Part shown: positions 11,600 to 23,655 of the stretch, piece by piece
Position numbering within the stretch: position 1 is the stretch's first letter
How the letters are laid out: each line of letters starts with the position of its first letter
Origin: Chalara sp. BL73
Lineage: Eukaryota > Ascomycota > Leotiomycetes > Helotiales
Direction: 5' to 3'
NCBI GenBank assembly: GCA_918026815.1
Contig: CAKJVC010000013.1
Location: forward strand, 248,001 to 312,000
DNA: 64,000 nucleotides
Notes under the pieces: model-generated
The model's database searches: none
What the model was told of the DNA's origin: nothing
The model's input: only the letters and a program-made list of their open reading frames with translations
Program-made: the position numbers and the translations under genes

Positions 11600-12041
11600 G
11601 GAAATGTACAAGAACGCGAGAACAAATAGATATACGTGACGTTCTGACCAGAGCCGGATAACTTAACTTGGTTATTTCTGGGCCTGCCGGAGATGGAGCA
11701 CCAAGTAGCAGTTTTGGACCCAATTTTAGCATTATTCTAGTCAGGGAGACTAACCCGTCTAGTTATCAAACGACTTAAATGGTCTAGGCATATCATCAGA
11801 GATGCTCAAGCTTTGTATTATCCTCGCCCTTCCAGAAAAAAATTCACCTCTCGTGGCGTGGAAAGCCGACAGGGATGTCGTTTATTCCAGAACTAAACTT
11901 ACGAATCAGAATCTGGGTGGCGGGCCATTTTGACACAAGCCCGGCTTTGCGCAGAAATGGACACCTCTCTTCCTGTCTCTAATAACATGGCGAGGCCCAT
12001 GCACCTGCCCACGGCTGTATGATGTACCACATAAATACATA

Positions 12042-12072
12042 ACTTGCACAATTTGCACAATTTGCACAATTT
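12042..12072. repeat. short tandem repeat, about 3.5 units of 9 bp
   Basis: The unit TTGCACAAT is repeated head to tail three times with a partial fourth. No function is apparent. Confidence 0.8.
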
Positions 12073-12437
12073 CAGCATTTATGCAGAAAAGACCCCCGAC
12101 ATTGGTCCTTCGGGCTCTGGCATCCGTGGATTTTGGAGGGATGGCAACTGCCGACAGATCATATCCGGGCCGACCCGCTCCCACTCCGGTGATGTGCTGG
12201 TTAAGCGTGGGAACTGACTGGCCTTGAGACCACCTCACGAGATGCAGCAATTCTCAGGACGGAAGGGACGGCACATTTGCGTAAAGAGTTGGAATGCTAT
12301 TTTTGTCTCTTCTTGTATTGGAGATGGATTAAAAATACGTGTCTCCCTCTTCGCTATTTTCTAATCCGCCAGACATTTCTGATTTTCCATGTCTTTTCGC
12401 AGATTCGAACAGTCAGCTAGTCTAGATCTTTCATAAG

Positions 12438-14095
12438 ATGGCTCCTTTAAATCCAAGGTCCACGCTGGAAAACTCTTTGTTGGGTGTCTGCGGAGTGTTT
12501 TTCCTGGTAAGCATTACCTGCCTGCATATCGACAGTTTCTAATCGTCGGTCGAATGTCAGTCTCTCTGCTATTTTCTTGGACTTGCGATCTACAGGGTTT
12601 GCTTCCATCCCTTGGCTGCATATCCAGGCCCGAAAATATGCGCTATTACTCGACTTCCATATCTGTGGAATCTCGTCAAAGGCCGACAGACGCACAACGC
12701 GCGTGAGCTACACAAAATGTATGGTGATGTCGTTCGTATTGCACCAAATGAGCTTTCATACACCAATGCCAAAGCATGGAAAGATATCTACCGACATCGC
12801 CAAGGCAAGCCAGAGATGGCGAAGAACCGAAAATCCTATACTACACATCCTGGAGGCGAACACATCATCATCGCCAACCGCGAGGATCATTCTCGTTTTC
12901 GAAAAAATCTCTCCCACGGATTCTCTGACTCATCCTTGCGCCAGCAAGAGCCGTTAATACAGAGTTATGTTGACCTTCTCGTGCGGCGCCTCGAAGAGCA
13001 TTCACAAGATCGTCATATACCCCAGAATATGTGTTCATGGTACAACTGGATAACCTTCGATATTATTGGCGACCTGACTTTTGGAGAGCCTTTCGGCTGT
13101 CTGGACAATTCAGACTATCACCCTTGGGTCAGTACAATATTCGACAACGTCAAGGCTGGAATATATATCAGTGCGCTCAGCGGCGTGCCCTATGGACGAA
13201 AAGCGGCTTCTTGGCTTGTATCCAAGGAATTGCTAGCGAAGAAGGCAGCTCATCACCAATTAACGGTCGAGAAGGTCAAGCACAGGGTAGAACTAACAGA
13301 CGAGAGGCCGGATTTCCTAGGCAACATCTTGAAGCAGAAGGAGAAGAGCTTCACGTTCCCAGAGCTCGTGAGTAATTCGTCTATCCTGATTATAGCTGGT
13401 AGCGAAACCACAGCCACCATCCTCTCTGGTGTGACATATCTCCTGCTGACAACTCCGAACGTGATGGAGAAAGTTGTGCATGAGGTCCGCTCCTCGTTCA
13501 GCAACAATAACGAGATTACTATACACTCGACCAGTAGTCTGAAGTACATGATAGCTTGTCTTGAGGAGGCACTGCGAATTTATCCACCTGCGCCTGCAGG
13601 GTTTCCTAGGGTCGTACCTGAAGGAGGAGATTTCATCGCTGGAAGATGGGTTCCCTGTGGAGTAAGTTATCGAGCACTTTCAACAGCAAGTTCAGGCAGA
13701 CAAGATCTGACCACTCGCAGACGGTTGCAGGTGTGAGTATAATAGCGGCACACCGCTCCTCAGAAAATTTTCATGACCCAGACTCATTTATACCTGAGCG
13801 CTTCCTCGGCGATCCGCGTTTTGTGAACGACGATAGAAATGCTCTAAATCCATTTTCAACTGGCCCAAGGAACTGTCTTGGCAAGAAGTAAGTCATCAAA
13901 CCCTTACACCAATATATGTTGCTGAATTGCGTCGGTAGCTTGGCATGGTCAGAGATGCGATTGATTTTGGCGAAGGTGCTATTTAACTTCGACTTGGAAC
14001 TTGCCCATGGAAGCGAAAATTGGCTGGATCAGAAGTCGTACACAATTTGGGAGAAGGGTCCACTAAACGTGAGGCTGAAGAAGTTTGTTAGATAA
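12438..14095 (+). CDS. cytochrome P450 monooxygenase, membrane-anchored, four exons
   Basis: Heme-thiolate monooxygenase, probably of the endoplasmic reticulum, of a secondary-metabolism type. Exons 12438-12506, 12561-13661, 13721-13887 and 13939-14095 give 497 residues. The N-terminal anchor is formed across intron 1 ([10 protein letters not shown] then [13 protein letters not shown]), followed by the hinge [11 protein letters not shown]. The I-helix oxygen-binding motif AGSETT is near residue 302, ExxR (EALR) near 358, FIPERF after it, and the heme loop [12 protein letters not shown] with the cysteine near 442, split by intron 3. The overall look recalls fungal trichothecene-pathway-like P450s (CYP65 or CYP58 type), but that is an impression. 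No partner biosynthetic core gene (PKS, NRPS, terpene synthase) is in the window. All motifs are intact. Confidence 0.93.
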
Positions 14096-15674
14096 CTTTT
14101 CACAGACGTGTAGGCTTCTCTGATACGAAGATCCTACTGGATTGCGTACAAGCACAGTACTAGTTGCACATGGATGCTGAGATTGGAGGTAGTACAGAGG
14201 AAGCTGTAGGCCAGTACGATGAAAAATTAAGACAGACGGGGTAAGTTGAAGACTAGCGCCAACAGATATAACTGTTATTACCTTAAAATGGCATTTCTAT
14301 CCATTAACATTGCTTTTATTTTCGAGGCTATGGCCACTTGTGACATTTTTTCCTTGGACCCCCAGGAAGACAAGCCTAGGCTCATATTTTTGCTACTTGG
14401 GTGGTTTAGACTAATTGTTATCTAAATGCTTATATAAAAGCTGATTCTGGGACTGTAGATTTAATTAACCAAAGATTTAACTGCTTGACAAAAAGCATTC
14501 AAATATAAGAAAATCAATAACCACAGGCCAATCATGCTTCTCTCGTGCGACTGTCCGAGATCTCGTTGCGATCTGACGGGTCCCAACTTAACCCACAGCG
14601 GACCATTATAAGCAATAATGAAGATTTCACTTTATTCCAGTCTCCATGCCATTGCACAACTCTACGGAGAAGGACTTAAAGGTGTGAACAACTATCAATT
14701 GTTATAACAAAAAGAATAAGCTACAGATAGAAGAAAAGAAATACAGGAGACCGGCCAGGGGCCAGTGTAAGCGAGGCCATGTGGTGTCAGGGGCCGAGCC
14801 CTAAGGGGCTTGAAGCGAGATAGGGCCAGGGTAGTTGTTGTAATGCATTTAATAATGGTACAATGCCGAACCGGTATATGCAGTAAGATAAGCTATTTGG
14901 CATGCAACGTCGGATATTGCATGTTTTGGTGCGGGTAAAGCTTATCAACCCAGCACCTGACAATTACACGATCGACAGGTTTTTTCCGTGGCCAAAGTGC
15001 GGCCGATCAGATCAGTTTGAACTTATTTTACATTATATAATAAGTAGACGATTGTTTTATACACTGTAATGGGATCAAGCTAAGCCAAAAAGGGCTGAAA
15101 GCGGCTGTGGGCACTTCTCGAAGGCACAGCCGTCCTTTTTCTGCACACATGTGATGGCGGCTCGGCATCACTATGCATCATTAAGGCTGAAACGCTTCGC
15201 ATGCTTCCCTACTCCTGCCCCCTTGTCCCTTCTCCTCCATTTCCATCTCGATCTCTCTATTGCCATCTCCATCTCGATCTCTAATTATTGGCCTTGCTAT
15301 TTACCATCCGACCAGTATTTTGGTCTTTTAGTCAGCGCCAAAAAAAAAAACAAAGTCTGGAATAAGCGCTTCAGCTCGATGCCGGTAATTACGCCGATTG
15401 CTACGTCCTCGGCAAAGCCCGTCAGCCTTGCCCAATAGGGAAGGCATGACCCTCGTCCACCGCGCTGATTGGCTGTGCTGGTGGTTGCTCTCCACTTCGC
15501 TCTATCGCGTACTCCACCTCTCACTTCCCCCCTTCGTATATTTGGGGGCCGTCCTAAACTTCGCATATATGCTTTGCGGCCGCCCACCTTCACCACCCCT
15601 TCTGAATGTTGGAGCGCCTCCCATAAGCCGCCAGTGTTCAGCTTCTTCGACGGCTGTTCTGCGCACAAGTCTCC
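14096..15674. other. intergenic with a truncated solo LTR
   Basis: Between the P450 and fasciclin genes. It contains LTR family 1 copy 2, an A-run at about 15341-15350 and pyrimidine-rich sequence at 15200-15290 that may belong to the fasciclin promoter. No gene is seen. Confidence 0.5.
14655..14835 (+). mobile_element. solo LTR, family 1, copy 2 (shortened)
   Basis: From GGAGAAGGACTTAAAGGTGT at about 14666 it follows copy 1 to the GAGATAGGGCCAGGG block. The first about 40 bp of the LTR are mostly absent, and the final CCGTGACA is replaced. Boundaries are approximate. Confidence 0.65.
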
Positions 15675-17306
15675 ATGGCTGATCTCCCAGCATCTCTCAT
15701 CTCGACGTTGCAGAGTAATTCGAGGCTCAGCACCCTCAATTCCTATATTAACTCCTCCGCCAAGCTGTTTAATTTGCTTTCTTCCTCTACCAATTTCACC
15801 TTCCTGGCGCCCTCAAACGATGCCTTTGCCCAATGGATTTCGAGCCAGGGCAATCAAACCGACAGTATGGTTGAGGCTACTCTGTCCTACGTATGTCATT
15901 TTCTCCCACCATTTCTTTCTGCTCGATAATGCTCTTGCGAAATTTGGAATGCGGCCAATCGCGCGTGCGCCGTGCGCTCCGGGAGATGTCACTGACGCGG
16001 GAAACCTCTAGCATCTCCTGAACGGGAGCTTCCCCACCGTATCTTTCTCGAACGAACCACAGTTTGCGCCAACATACCTTACAAACCAGAGCTATTCCAA
16101 TGTGACGATCAGTCCCGGCGGCCAACGCGTCGAGTTTCTGAAAACATCAGGAGGGGAACCCGAGTTCGTGTCGAGCAACAAAACCGTCTCGACGATTGCT
16201 TCCAGAGTATGTTCCCAAACAACCTTGCGCCGCTCAAGACTAAATGTGGACAGGATATTATTTGTCTTGGAGGGCTGATACAGATTGTCAATACCGTACT
16301 CAGTATGCCCGTTGCTCTTGTGACGGTAACCGCCCAAGCGAATATGGAATTCTTCATTGCGATTCTGAATAAAGCAAACGTAGGTCATTACTCCCACCGT
16401 TTTACTCAACAGCCTGTAATCCTAATAGCTGCTAGTTTCTCTCCGTCAACAATACAGGCCTAATTAATTTCGTCAACAAAGCCTCTTTCACCCCAAATAT
16501 GACATTCTTCGTCCCGAATACGGCAGAAGCCCTCGATAAATTCACCAACATTTCCACGGGGCTTTCAGCAGATAATCTCACCGCACTCTTTAACTACCAC
16601 ATTGTCCCCGATTTCGTCGGCTACAGCTCCTCTCTCGCGAATGGAACAGTGTTACAGACTGCGGAGGGCAGTGACTTGACCATCACCAGACAAGGTTCAG
16701 ATATATATGTCAATTCGGCAAAAGTAATCGACCAGGACTATCTGATCGTAAACGGAGTGATCCATGTCATTGACAGGTAGAGAAATCCCCCCTACATTCC
16801 TAAACATCAAATTAATAGACTACCGAAACAGTCTCCTCGATCGTTTCAATACCACAATACCTACTCAGTCCTCGAATACTACGACCACATCCGCCACACC
16901 GACAGCCACTGCAGTCCAAAGTGACAATGGCGGTTTATCGACCGGCGCAAAGGCAGGAGTTGGAGTCAGCGCCGCAATCGGAGGTCTCCTCTTCATCGCT
17001 CTCGTCGCCTTCACATTCCTCTACCGAAAGCGCAAGCTCGCAGCAGCGCAGAAAGCGAGAGATGATATCGCTGAGCCACCACCCGTGCCTGCGGCGACGG
17101 TCCAGCAGGACCGTAAGCATTGGGAGAATGCCGAGCTACAAGCAGCACTGAACGAAGAAGAGAGGGCGGAATTGGAGACGAGGAGAGTGGCGGTGGAGTT
17201 AGAGGGTGGCTGGAAACTGAATCCCGTGGAACTGGAGGGTGAGGGGGAGAGGGCAGAGTTGGAGGCTAGACGGAAGAAAGCTAGTAATTTGTTTGAGATT
17301 GGGTGA
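15675..17306 (+). CDS. fasciclin (FAS1) domain membrane protein, two FAS1 domains
   Basis: Adhesion-type surface protein. Five exons (15675-15890, 16012-16206, 16254-16379, 16436-16776, 16832-17306) give 450 residues. The first FAS1 domain has FTFLAPSNDAFAQW; the second has MTFFVPNTAEAL, LFNYHIVP and the closing VNGVIHVIDSLL. Then a Ser/Thr-rich linker and a TM helix (AAIGGLLFIALVAFTFLY) lead to a basic stop-transfer YRKRK. The cytosolic tail of about 110 residues is highly charged and repeats ERAELETRR and ERAELEARR. No signal peptide is encoded after the chosen ATG; an in-frame stop lies about 50 nt upstream without an ATG between. A first exon carrying the signal peptide may therefore lie further left. 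Confidence 0.85.
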
Positions 17307-18769
17307 TAGAAAATAATAATAATTCCACTATATTCACAAGTTTTAAAGTTGACATTAAAGTTGGAATTTTACACTATAAAACAAGTCGAAGTATAAGCTT
17401 TGTTTAATAAAACAAAAGATGTAAATTTTAAAACCTAAAAATAAAACTAAGTCCAAGCTTTAAACTTACAGGGCAACTCTAGTTACAAAATCACATAATA
17501 AGCACATAGATTTAATAAGTTTTTGGAAGTGAAAGATTTATAGGTCCATAAAAACTTGAAAATCCAGTAGGTTTTTGAACCTGTACTACATTAGCGTATA
17601 AGTTCTCGCGCTTCAGGCTTGCGTCACGGCCCTGGCCCTATCTCGCTTAGGGCTTGGCCCCTGACACCACAGGGCTCGCTTACGCTGGCCCGCCGTCCCC
17701 CTCCCGTATGCAAAGCGCTGCTTTCCTTCCGTTCTTCCGTCTGTAGCTTGTTCTTTTAGTTGTAGCAATTGACGGCCGTTCATGCCTTTGAGCCCCTCTA
17801 CCCGAGACCTACGGATCGGGATCCCTGTTCGCCCCGGGCTGTTACAGCTTGCGACTTAGCAGTTTTTATATTTCGGTTTTCGAGCTTTTAATGTTTCGCA
17901 TGCCAACGTTTTTGCGCCACTTCCTGTTTCAACCCTGCACATGCCACAAAGCCAAATCTCTGGCGCTAGGTGCACGTCACGAACCGGCCCGCACTGGGCA
18001 CGGGGTGGCGCCGGGCATATGATGGTACCAAGAGTGTCTTGGTGGCAATATCTTGCTGGTGCACAAAAAGCATTGGCCCCAGTCACCTAATGGCGCAAGC
18101 CCCGAATTGGTACTGAAGGACGGTGAGTACTAAAGCTGTCATGGTACTAACCCATGTGGTAACCGCGCGCTTGTTATAGAAGTAAAAAGTTGACAACTAA
18201 AGTACAAAAAGTTACAGAGTTGATACAAAAAAAAGCCGGAGTCGCCTGTATAAAGGCCTGCTCCTACTTTCTACAGTTGTTTCTCACTTTTTTGTATTTT
18301 TTGTAGTAGACCTATAAGGTAGTCACATTCAGCATATTGTACTCGAGATGGCGATGTATATCAAATAATACTTTCTTCTGACCACGCCTGATTCTGTTCT
18401 TTATCTGAATCTATGCAGGGGGCTTCGCTCTGTTTGTCATCAACTATTGAACAGCACATACTAGTAACTTCATTTCATTTCGACGAGTGCCGAATTAGGA
18501 TGCTGAAGGGTTTTCATTTCACTTCGGATATGCAACTTGTCTTAAATTGATGGCGAATATATTAAGCTAAATCCAAAGAGCGAAGTAAACTAAGACACAA
18601 TCCATTTCCGCTGCACAGATGTTGCATGTCAACATTCCCCAGGGGATAACATCTCGTGCGCTATTCAAACTCTTACGAAGAAGTGCCAAAGAGTAGCACA
18701 GATTAGTACTTCACAAAGAATGCTCCACACACAAACGATAAAAATGAGCACGCGAGCCATCTGTAGTTG
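17307..18769. other. intergenic, AT-rich, with solo LTR copy 3
   Basis: 17330-17600 is strongly AT-rich. The LTR follows at 17622-17846. From there to 18769 no gene is seen; the Ppo terminator must lie just left of 18770. Confidence 0.5.
17622..17846 (-). mobile_element. solo LTR, family 1, copy 3, with 5-bp target duplication
   Basis: Read on the minus strand it starts TGTAACAGCCC and ends GGCCGTGACG. It is flanked by a perfect direct repeat GCTTG at 17617-17621 and 17847-17851, the expected 5-bp duplication of LTR-element insertion. It is the most GC-rich and probably least mutated of the three family 1 copies. No internal element sequence remains, so it is a solo LTR. Confidence 0.85.
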
Positions 18770-21700
18770 TCACTTCATATCTTTCCGCTTGTGGCCTACG
18801 ACCGGAGCGTCCTGCCAAGTCTCGCTAGAATTTCTGTTCGACTGCCTCCGTCCGCGAGAAGATCGAGGAAAACTTGCAGATGTGGGCTCACTAGCCGTAG
18901 GATCAGGGCTCGACGTGGGCGGCGGGGGCGGCTTGATGCTATCTGGCATGCTGATTTTCACATCTCTCTGTGAGTCGCGCCCCCAGTACCAGGCGCAATC
19001 ATTTTGGAAGACGTCGTCAAGGTGGCCGAGATCGCGAGGAACGGGGATTTGAATTGTTTGCCAAAACTCGCTGAGTGACGTCTGGCTCGATAATGCTGGC
19101 AGCGGTGGCGGTTTTATTTCGTCAGGCATGCAAGCGGTGGGATCTCGGCGTGATGAGGAGACGTAGAACCAGTCTATTTCGCAATAAAAGACATCGTCAA
19201 GGTGGCCCAGATCTTTGGGGAGGGGCTGAGATGTCAGCGTCAGTGTGTGGGGGCCAGGGGAGCCGGTAGGTTCCATTTACCTGATCTGACAGCACCTTTG
19301 GTTGTTGGATTGGATTCTTAGTTGGAGGCGCGGTCGATTGTTTAGGTTTCTGCGGGGTGGCTATCGTCGGCGGTGGTTGTGATACTTCAGGCGTGCCACT
19401 TTCCGAATTACTCTTGGAAGACGGGATCCATTGCCAGTGGCCATCCGCCTCGGGCTCAAGGACTGCCTCTTGTGGGTTTTCCTTTGCGGCATCTGGTACC
19501 TTTGAACTTAGTGTCTTGGGTTTCCATACTCCCTTACCCAAACCCTCGTAGTGCAATTTCCAAGCTGCAGAAAAGGTCAGGATGCGATAAGGAGAGCGTG
19601 GACGTATGCTTACTCGTTGGGTCAAACGTCAGAAAAGACCAAGTATCGTCCAGATAGCACCGTTCAGATCCTATATTGATAGATTTCAAAGTACCCATAT
19701 CACCAGGCGCTGGACGTAGGTTTTTCAGTGAAGCTGCCACTTTCAGGAGACCGACGCAGTAAGTCAAAGCAATTTCTCGGCCCAAACACGCATGGGTTCC
19801 GTAGCCGAAATGCACGTATGCATCCGAGGGACGACCTAGCTTGAAGGTTTGGGGGTCCGGTACAGCAGCAGCATCTTGGCAAGCCGGGCCCTTCAATAGT
19901 CAGCAATGTAGTGTTAGGATTTACTTCAGGCAGGATGCTTACTAGAAGGCAAATGACGGTGTCACCCTTGTTGAACTTCTGGCCATCAATAGTGACCGGG
20001 GACTCACAGATACGCAAGTTGCGCTGTCTGCTGACCATTCGTTGAGCCTCCAGCACATACTGCTTCAACAAAGAGTCCATGGTCGGGCTGTTAGAAGCTA
20101 CCAAATCTTGTATTCGCTCCCATAGCTCGGAATTGCCAAGTTGCAAGAAGAATTGAAGGACCTCAGCGAACTACGCTCGGAAGTTAATTTAGTCAAAGCT
20201 TGTCTAGGTCAAAGTGACTTACCAAGCCAACTGGGACGCCAATACCAGCAACAGCTGTTAGCCACATAGTTTCTGCAACCTCTTTACTTGAAATACCATT
20301 GGCAGATAGCTGACGCACTACGTGTTGACCATACCAACGAAGTGAGCCTAACTTGATGTGATTCCTATATCGACCAAACAGCCGCTTCGAGCCCATGTAT
20401 AGTTTACCGGCGACAACACCTCTGACGTTAGACCTCGTGGTGTTTGTCAGAATTGTTGCACCTTCTTGTGCCCAGATCCTTCTCAAGAAGGCCAGCGCTG
20501 GGTCATTGTTGTTGAACCCCCAAGTACGTACGTTTAGCAAATGTTTGTAAAGCTCTTTGGCGGTGAGTGCGCCATTGGGGTTTTGCGGACCTTTCAAGTC
20601 CAGGTAGAAGAGATCACCGATCAAACGTGCATTAACGGGAATAGCAATACTAAGCAGGTCAGCACCCAACCCCGAGTACTCAATTATGTGCTAACACTTA
20701 CTCTCTGATGATGTCGACCTGGCACAAATTGTTTTCGTTCATTTGGAAACCTTCTGTGTCAAGGCACCCTTTGGCTGTGGCAGTCACGAATTCTAAAATA
20801 AGCTGACTAAACTCGTCCGGCCCATAAATGATGCTTTCAACGAGTGCTCGCTGATTCGCATTTGAAGCTGCATCACCGCTCAGCATGAAGCTCCCATAGT
20901 CGGTCTTACCAGGAAAAAGGTCGTTCAGTGCTGGAAGCCATGGGACTCTAAAAGCCGACTGATCTTTGAGGACTTGAAGAACAGTCGAATGCTTGGTGAT
21001 GACGATTGGAGCAGCCGGCTTTTTTGGCCCTTTCAAGGAGTACTGGTCAATTGTTCCAATCTCTTCAGCGATTTGTTTGTTCATTTTCCATGTGAACATT
21101 GGCTGCATGATGTGAAGGCTGTTGTATGGATACCATCCTGGGAAGGCTCTCTGGAAGAGTTTGTAGAACATGGACCCTCCAAGGACTTTATAATCTTGCT
21201 GCACTTCCTGTAGCCCCCAATTGGTAAGTGTGGCAGCTGTGTAGTCGATAGTGTAGAATCTATCTGATCGAACGAGGACCACAGCGTCTGAAAACACTGC
21301 CCTTCCAACTGTATATGGGGGACATCCACCACAACCGGGATCCATGCGAGGCTTCGCGTCTTCGACGAAGAGTCCTGGGTAAAGTTCCACCATATCCGGG
21401 TGGTCGTAAAGCTTTCTCAGGAGAGATGCTATCTCAGGGTCCGGGTTGATATCTTCCATGCTTTCGTGCTTTTTCAAACCGAAGAAGTGGCGGAACTCGT
21501 TCAAAGATGCCATTCCCCATTTTCGGGCTTGAAGAATGCCTAAAATTTCAACCACACGAAGGGCCTTAGGCACCATCCTCGATCCAAAAAGCCCAGCGGG
21601 ATCTTCCATTGCGCTTGTTATGATGTTCACGAGATCTTCGTCTTTGAACTTGCCGTCTCGGCCTCTTTTCAGACCATCAAACTCGCGCTTGCTTGGATCG

Positions 21701-23655
21701 GGATCAATTCTTGCTTCATAGCGCAAGAAAGCTTGAAAGAACTCGGCAGGAGGTATTTCGGACAAAGGCTTGTTACCTGGGAAGAGTGAACTGAGAAAAG
21801 TTTCCAGCCATTTTTCATCTCTTTTAGAAATGATGGAGTGGAAGCGGTAAAGAAGGTTGAATTCGGCTGAAACCTGATTGCCACAGCCACGCTCAACGTC
21901 TTCACCATCATATTGCTTGGTGATTTCGACTCGCGGATCGAGAGTCCAGGTACTATTTGAATGGTGTGTATTCGTCAAACCCCTCAGATAGTCATGCAGG
22001 CAAATATTGATATATAAACCACCAACGATTCTAAGCAGTTAACAGAGACTCTGGAAGAACATCGGTCCTAACTTACAGGCGCGCAGTTTGGAAAAGATCA
22101 TTGTCCTGCTTCTCCAATGCCTTTTTCTTTTCTTCTTCTGTCTTGTATGGCTGAAGAGTGAAGCGACCATTTTCGTTTATTTTCAGTAGAACATCCGCCA
22201 CGTAATTGTGGAAACGACTGTACATGATAAGCATGACATTGATGCCAGGAGGCTGTGCAAGGAGACGTTTCTCGTGGAACGTATCCGGTTTGAGGAGACC
22301 ACATGACATGGTCCTAACTTTCAATTGGTCTTCCAGTGAAGAGCCGTAAAGTGGGGCGAGGTCAAGATATGATGACGTGTCTGAGATATTAGGATTTTTT
22401 CGATTGGTTCGAAAAATATCTATTTTAAAAGAGTTAGTCGTTTCTACGAAATCCCTGAGAAAAACTTACCATGTACGATGATTGTAGCATGGTAGAACAG
22501 AACTGATGAGATGCCAGCAGGGTTCTCTTTGAACGACTTGTCGTCACGGCGCATGAGGACTGTTAGTCTAGATTAGCGCTAGTGCATTTGATTCAAGATA
22601 AGTATAAACCTTACGGTCAAATAATAAGCCAGGATCGGGGCGTACGCCGTGAAGTCTCTTGGCTGTTCTGGCACTCCTGGCGTAAGGCGTTCCAGCTTTA
22701 CCAAGATGAGGAACGAGGATATTCTGAAGTTTTAGGTTAGACCTTAATTACATGAGGAAAGTTTCCTATAAGAAAAAAAAACGAAACCTGACATTGTAAC
22801 TCCCATCAGGAGTTCGAAATTCAAACGTGTCTCCCAGATAGCTACGAGGGGGGTGTTCAAGACTATCCCATAAGGTACGAACAACCGTGTGCGTTAATCG
22901 CTTCCTGGATTTCGAATTCGGTGGCAAAGATGCGGTTATTGCAATCAACTTTTCCATCTAATCAACAGTTAACTAGAGTTCTATGAACAACACGGAAATA
23001 TACACACCGTCATGAGCTTGTCATCGACTGGTTTTCCTTTTTGAGTTGCAACTTTCAAGATAGTGAAAATATCTCTACGTCCGGCTTTGATGCCAACGTG
23101 CTTGAGATCTGCAAGTAGTCCTGTGGTAAGCGCCTTTGGGTCGCCATACGAGCCATTGACATCATATTTCTCCTGGACGCCATTTTTTGGAGAGATGATT
23201 CCGAGATGTTCAGGTATGTACCGTATGACTTTAGTGCACAATGAACTCGCCGTGGATGAAAGCCCATAAAAGGACCACTCTTGACTCCACCATGACCAAA
23301 TTGCGAGTCCAATTGCAACATAAAAAGACAGAATAGTAATTCCAAGAAAAATATCCGCATACGAACGGGCGAAGTGTTTGGCTTCATAGAAGCAATAGGT
23401 CAAATACATGCGCCAACCACACCATCCTGTCCTACATGCTATTGTAATCCTAGTGATGTAGGAAGGGAAATACCAAATCCCTTGAAGCGTCTCAATTAAC
23501 TTCCATTTGATTGTCCAGTAAGTTCTTCGTGGCAAGACGAAAAGGATGAATTTAGAGAGGTTACTGAGACTTGGTAGCGGTATGTGACCATATTCGAAAT
23601 ATAGAATAAGAGGTACCAAGCAAGCGACAAAGGCCCAGAGACTCGCCATGATCAT
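18770..23655 (-). CDS. ppo: psi-factor-producing fatty acid oxygenase (Ppo; heme dioxygenase-P450 fusion) with extra N- and C-terminal regions
   Basis: Oxylipin enzyme that dioxygenates linoleic acid in a peroxidase-like domain and isomerises the hydroperoxide in a P450 domain. Eleven exons (23655-23008, 22957-22793, 22723-22615, 22559-22470, 22419-22077, 22030-20702, 20649-20223, 20170-19943, 19890-19614, 19564-19281, 19225-18770) close to 1451 residues; typical members are about 1000-1100. The dioxygenase half shows FYHATIIVHDIFRT with the distal histidine, SSYLDLAPLYGS, and LLYRFHSIIS with the catalytic Tyr and proximal His. The P450 half ends with VHFGYGTHACLGR, so the cysteine ligand is kept, as in 5,8- or 7,8-diol synthases and unlike PpoC-type 10R-dioxygenases. 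Odd parts: about 200 N-terminal residues with two TM-like helices (about 4-22 and 101-122), and a C-terminal tail with a 60-residue tandem repeat beginning DLGHLDDVF (about residues 1305 and 1365). Subfamily is inferred. Confidence 0.9.

Larger units (their letters stand above)
9958..12437. other. gene-poor stretch with two gene relics
   Basis: This 2.5-kb interval holds an ankyrin-like relic (10569-10970), a Gfo/Idh/MocA relic (11300-11599) and a short tandem repeat near 12050. The remainder shows no supported gene; frames at 11906-12250 and elsewhere have no recognisable feature. Confidence 0.5.

Noticed and set aside
11906..12250. 114-codon minus-strand frame
   Set aside because: Its middle is made of the TTGCACAAT tandem repeat and no protein family is recognisable.
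12438..14095. P450 as part of a secondary-metabolite cluster
   Set aside because: No polyketide, peptide or terpene backbone gene, or tailoring neighbour, is visible nearby; the flanks are gene relics and a fasciclin gene.
14096..18769. Possible single long retrotransposon between family 1 LTR copies 2 and 3
   Set aside because: The two LTRs are in opposite orientation and the sequence between them is an intact fasciclin gene, so they are independent solo LTRs.
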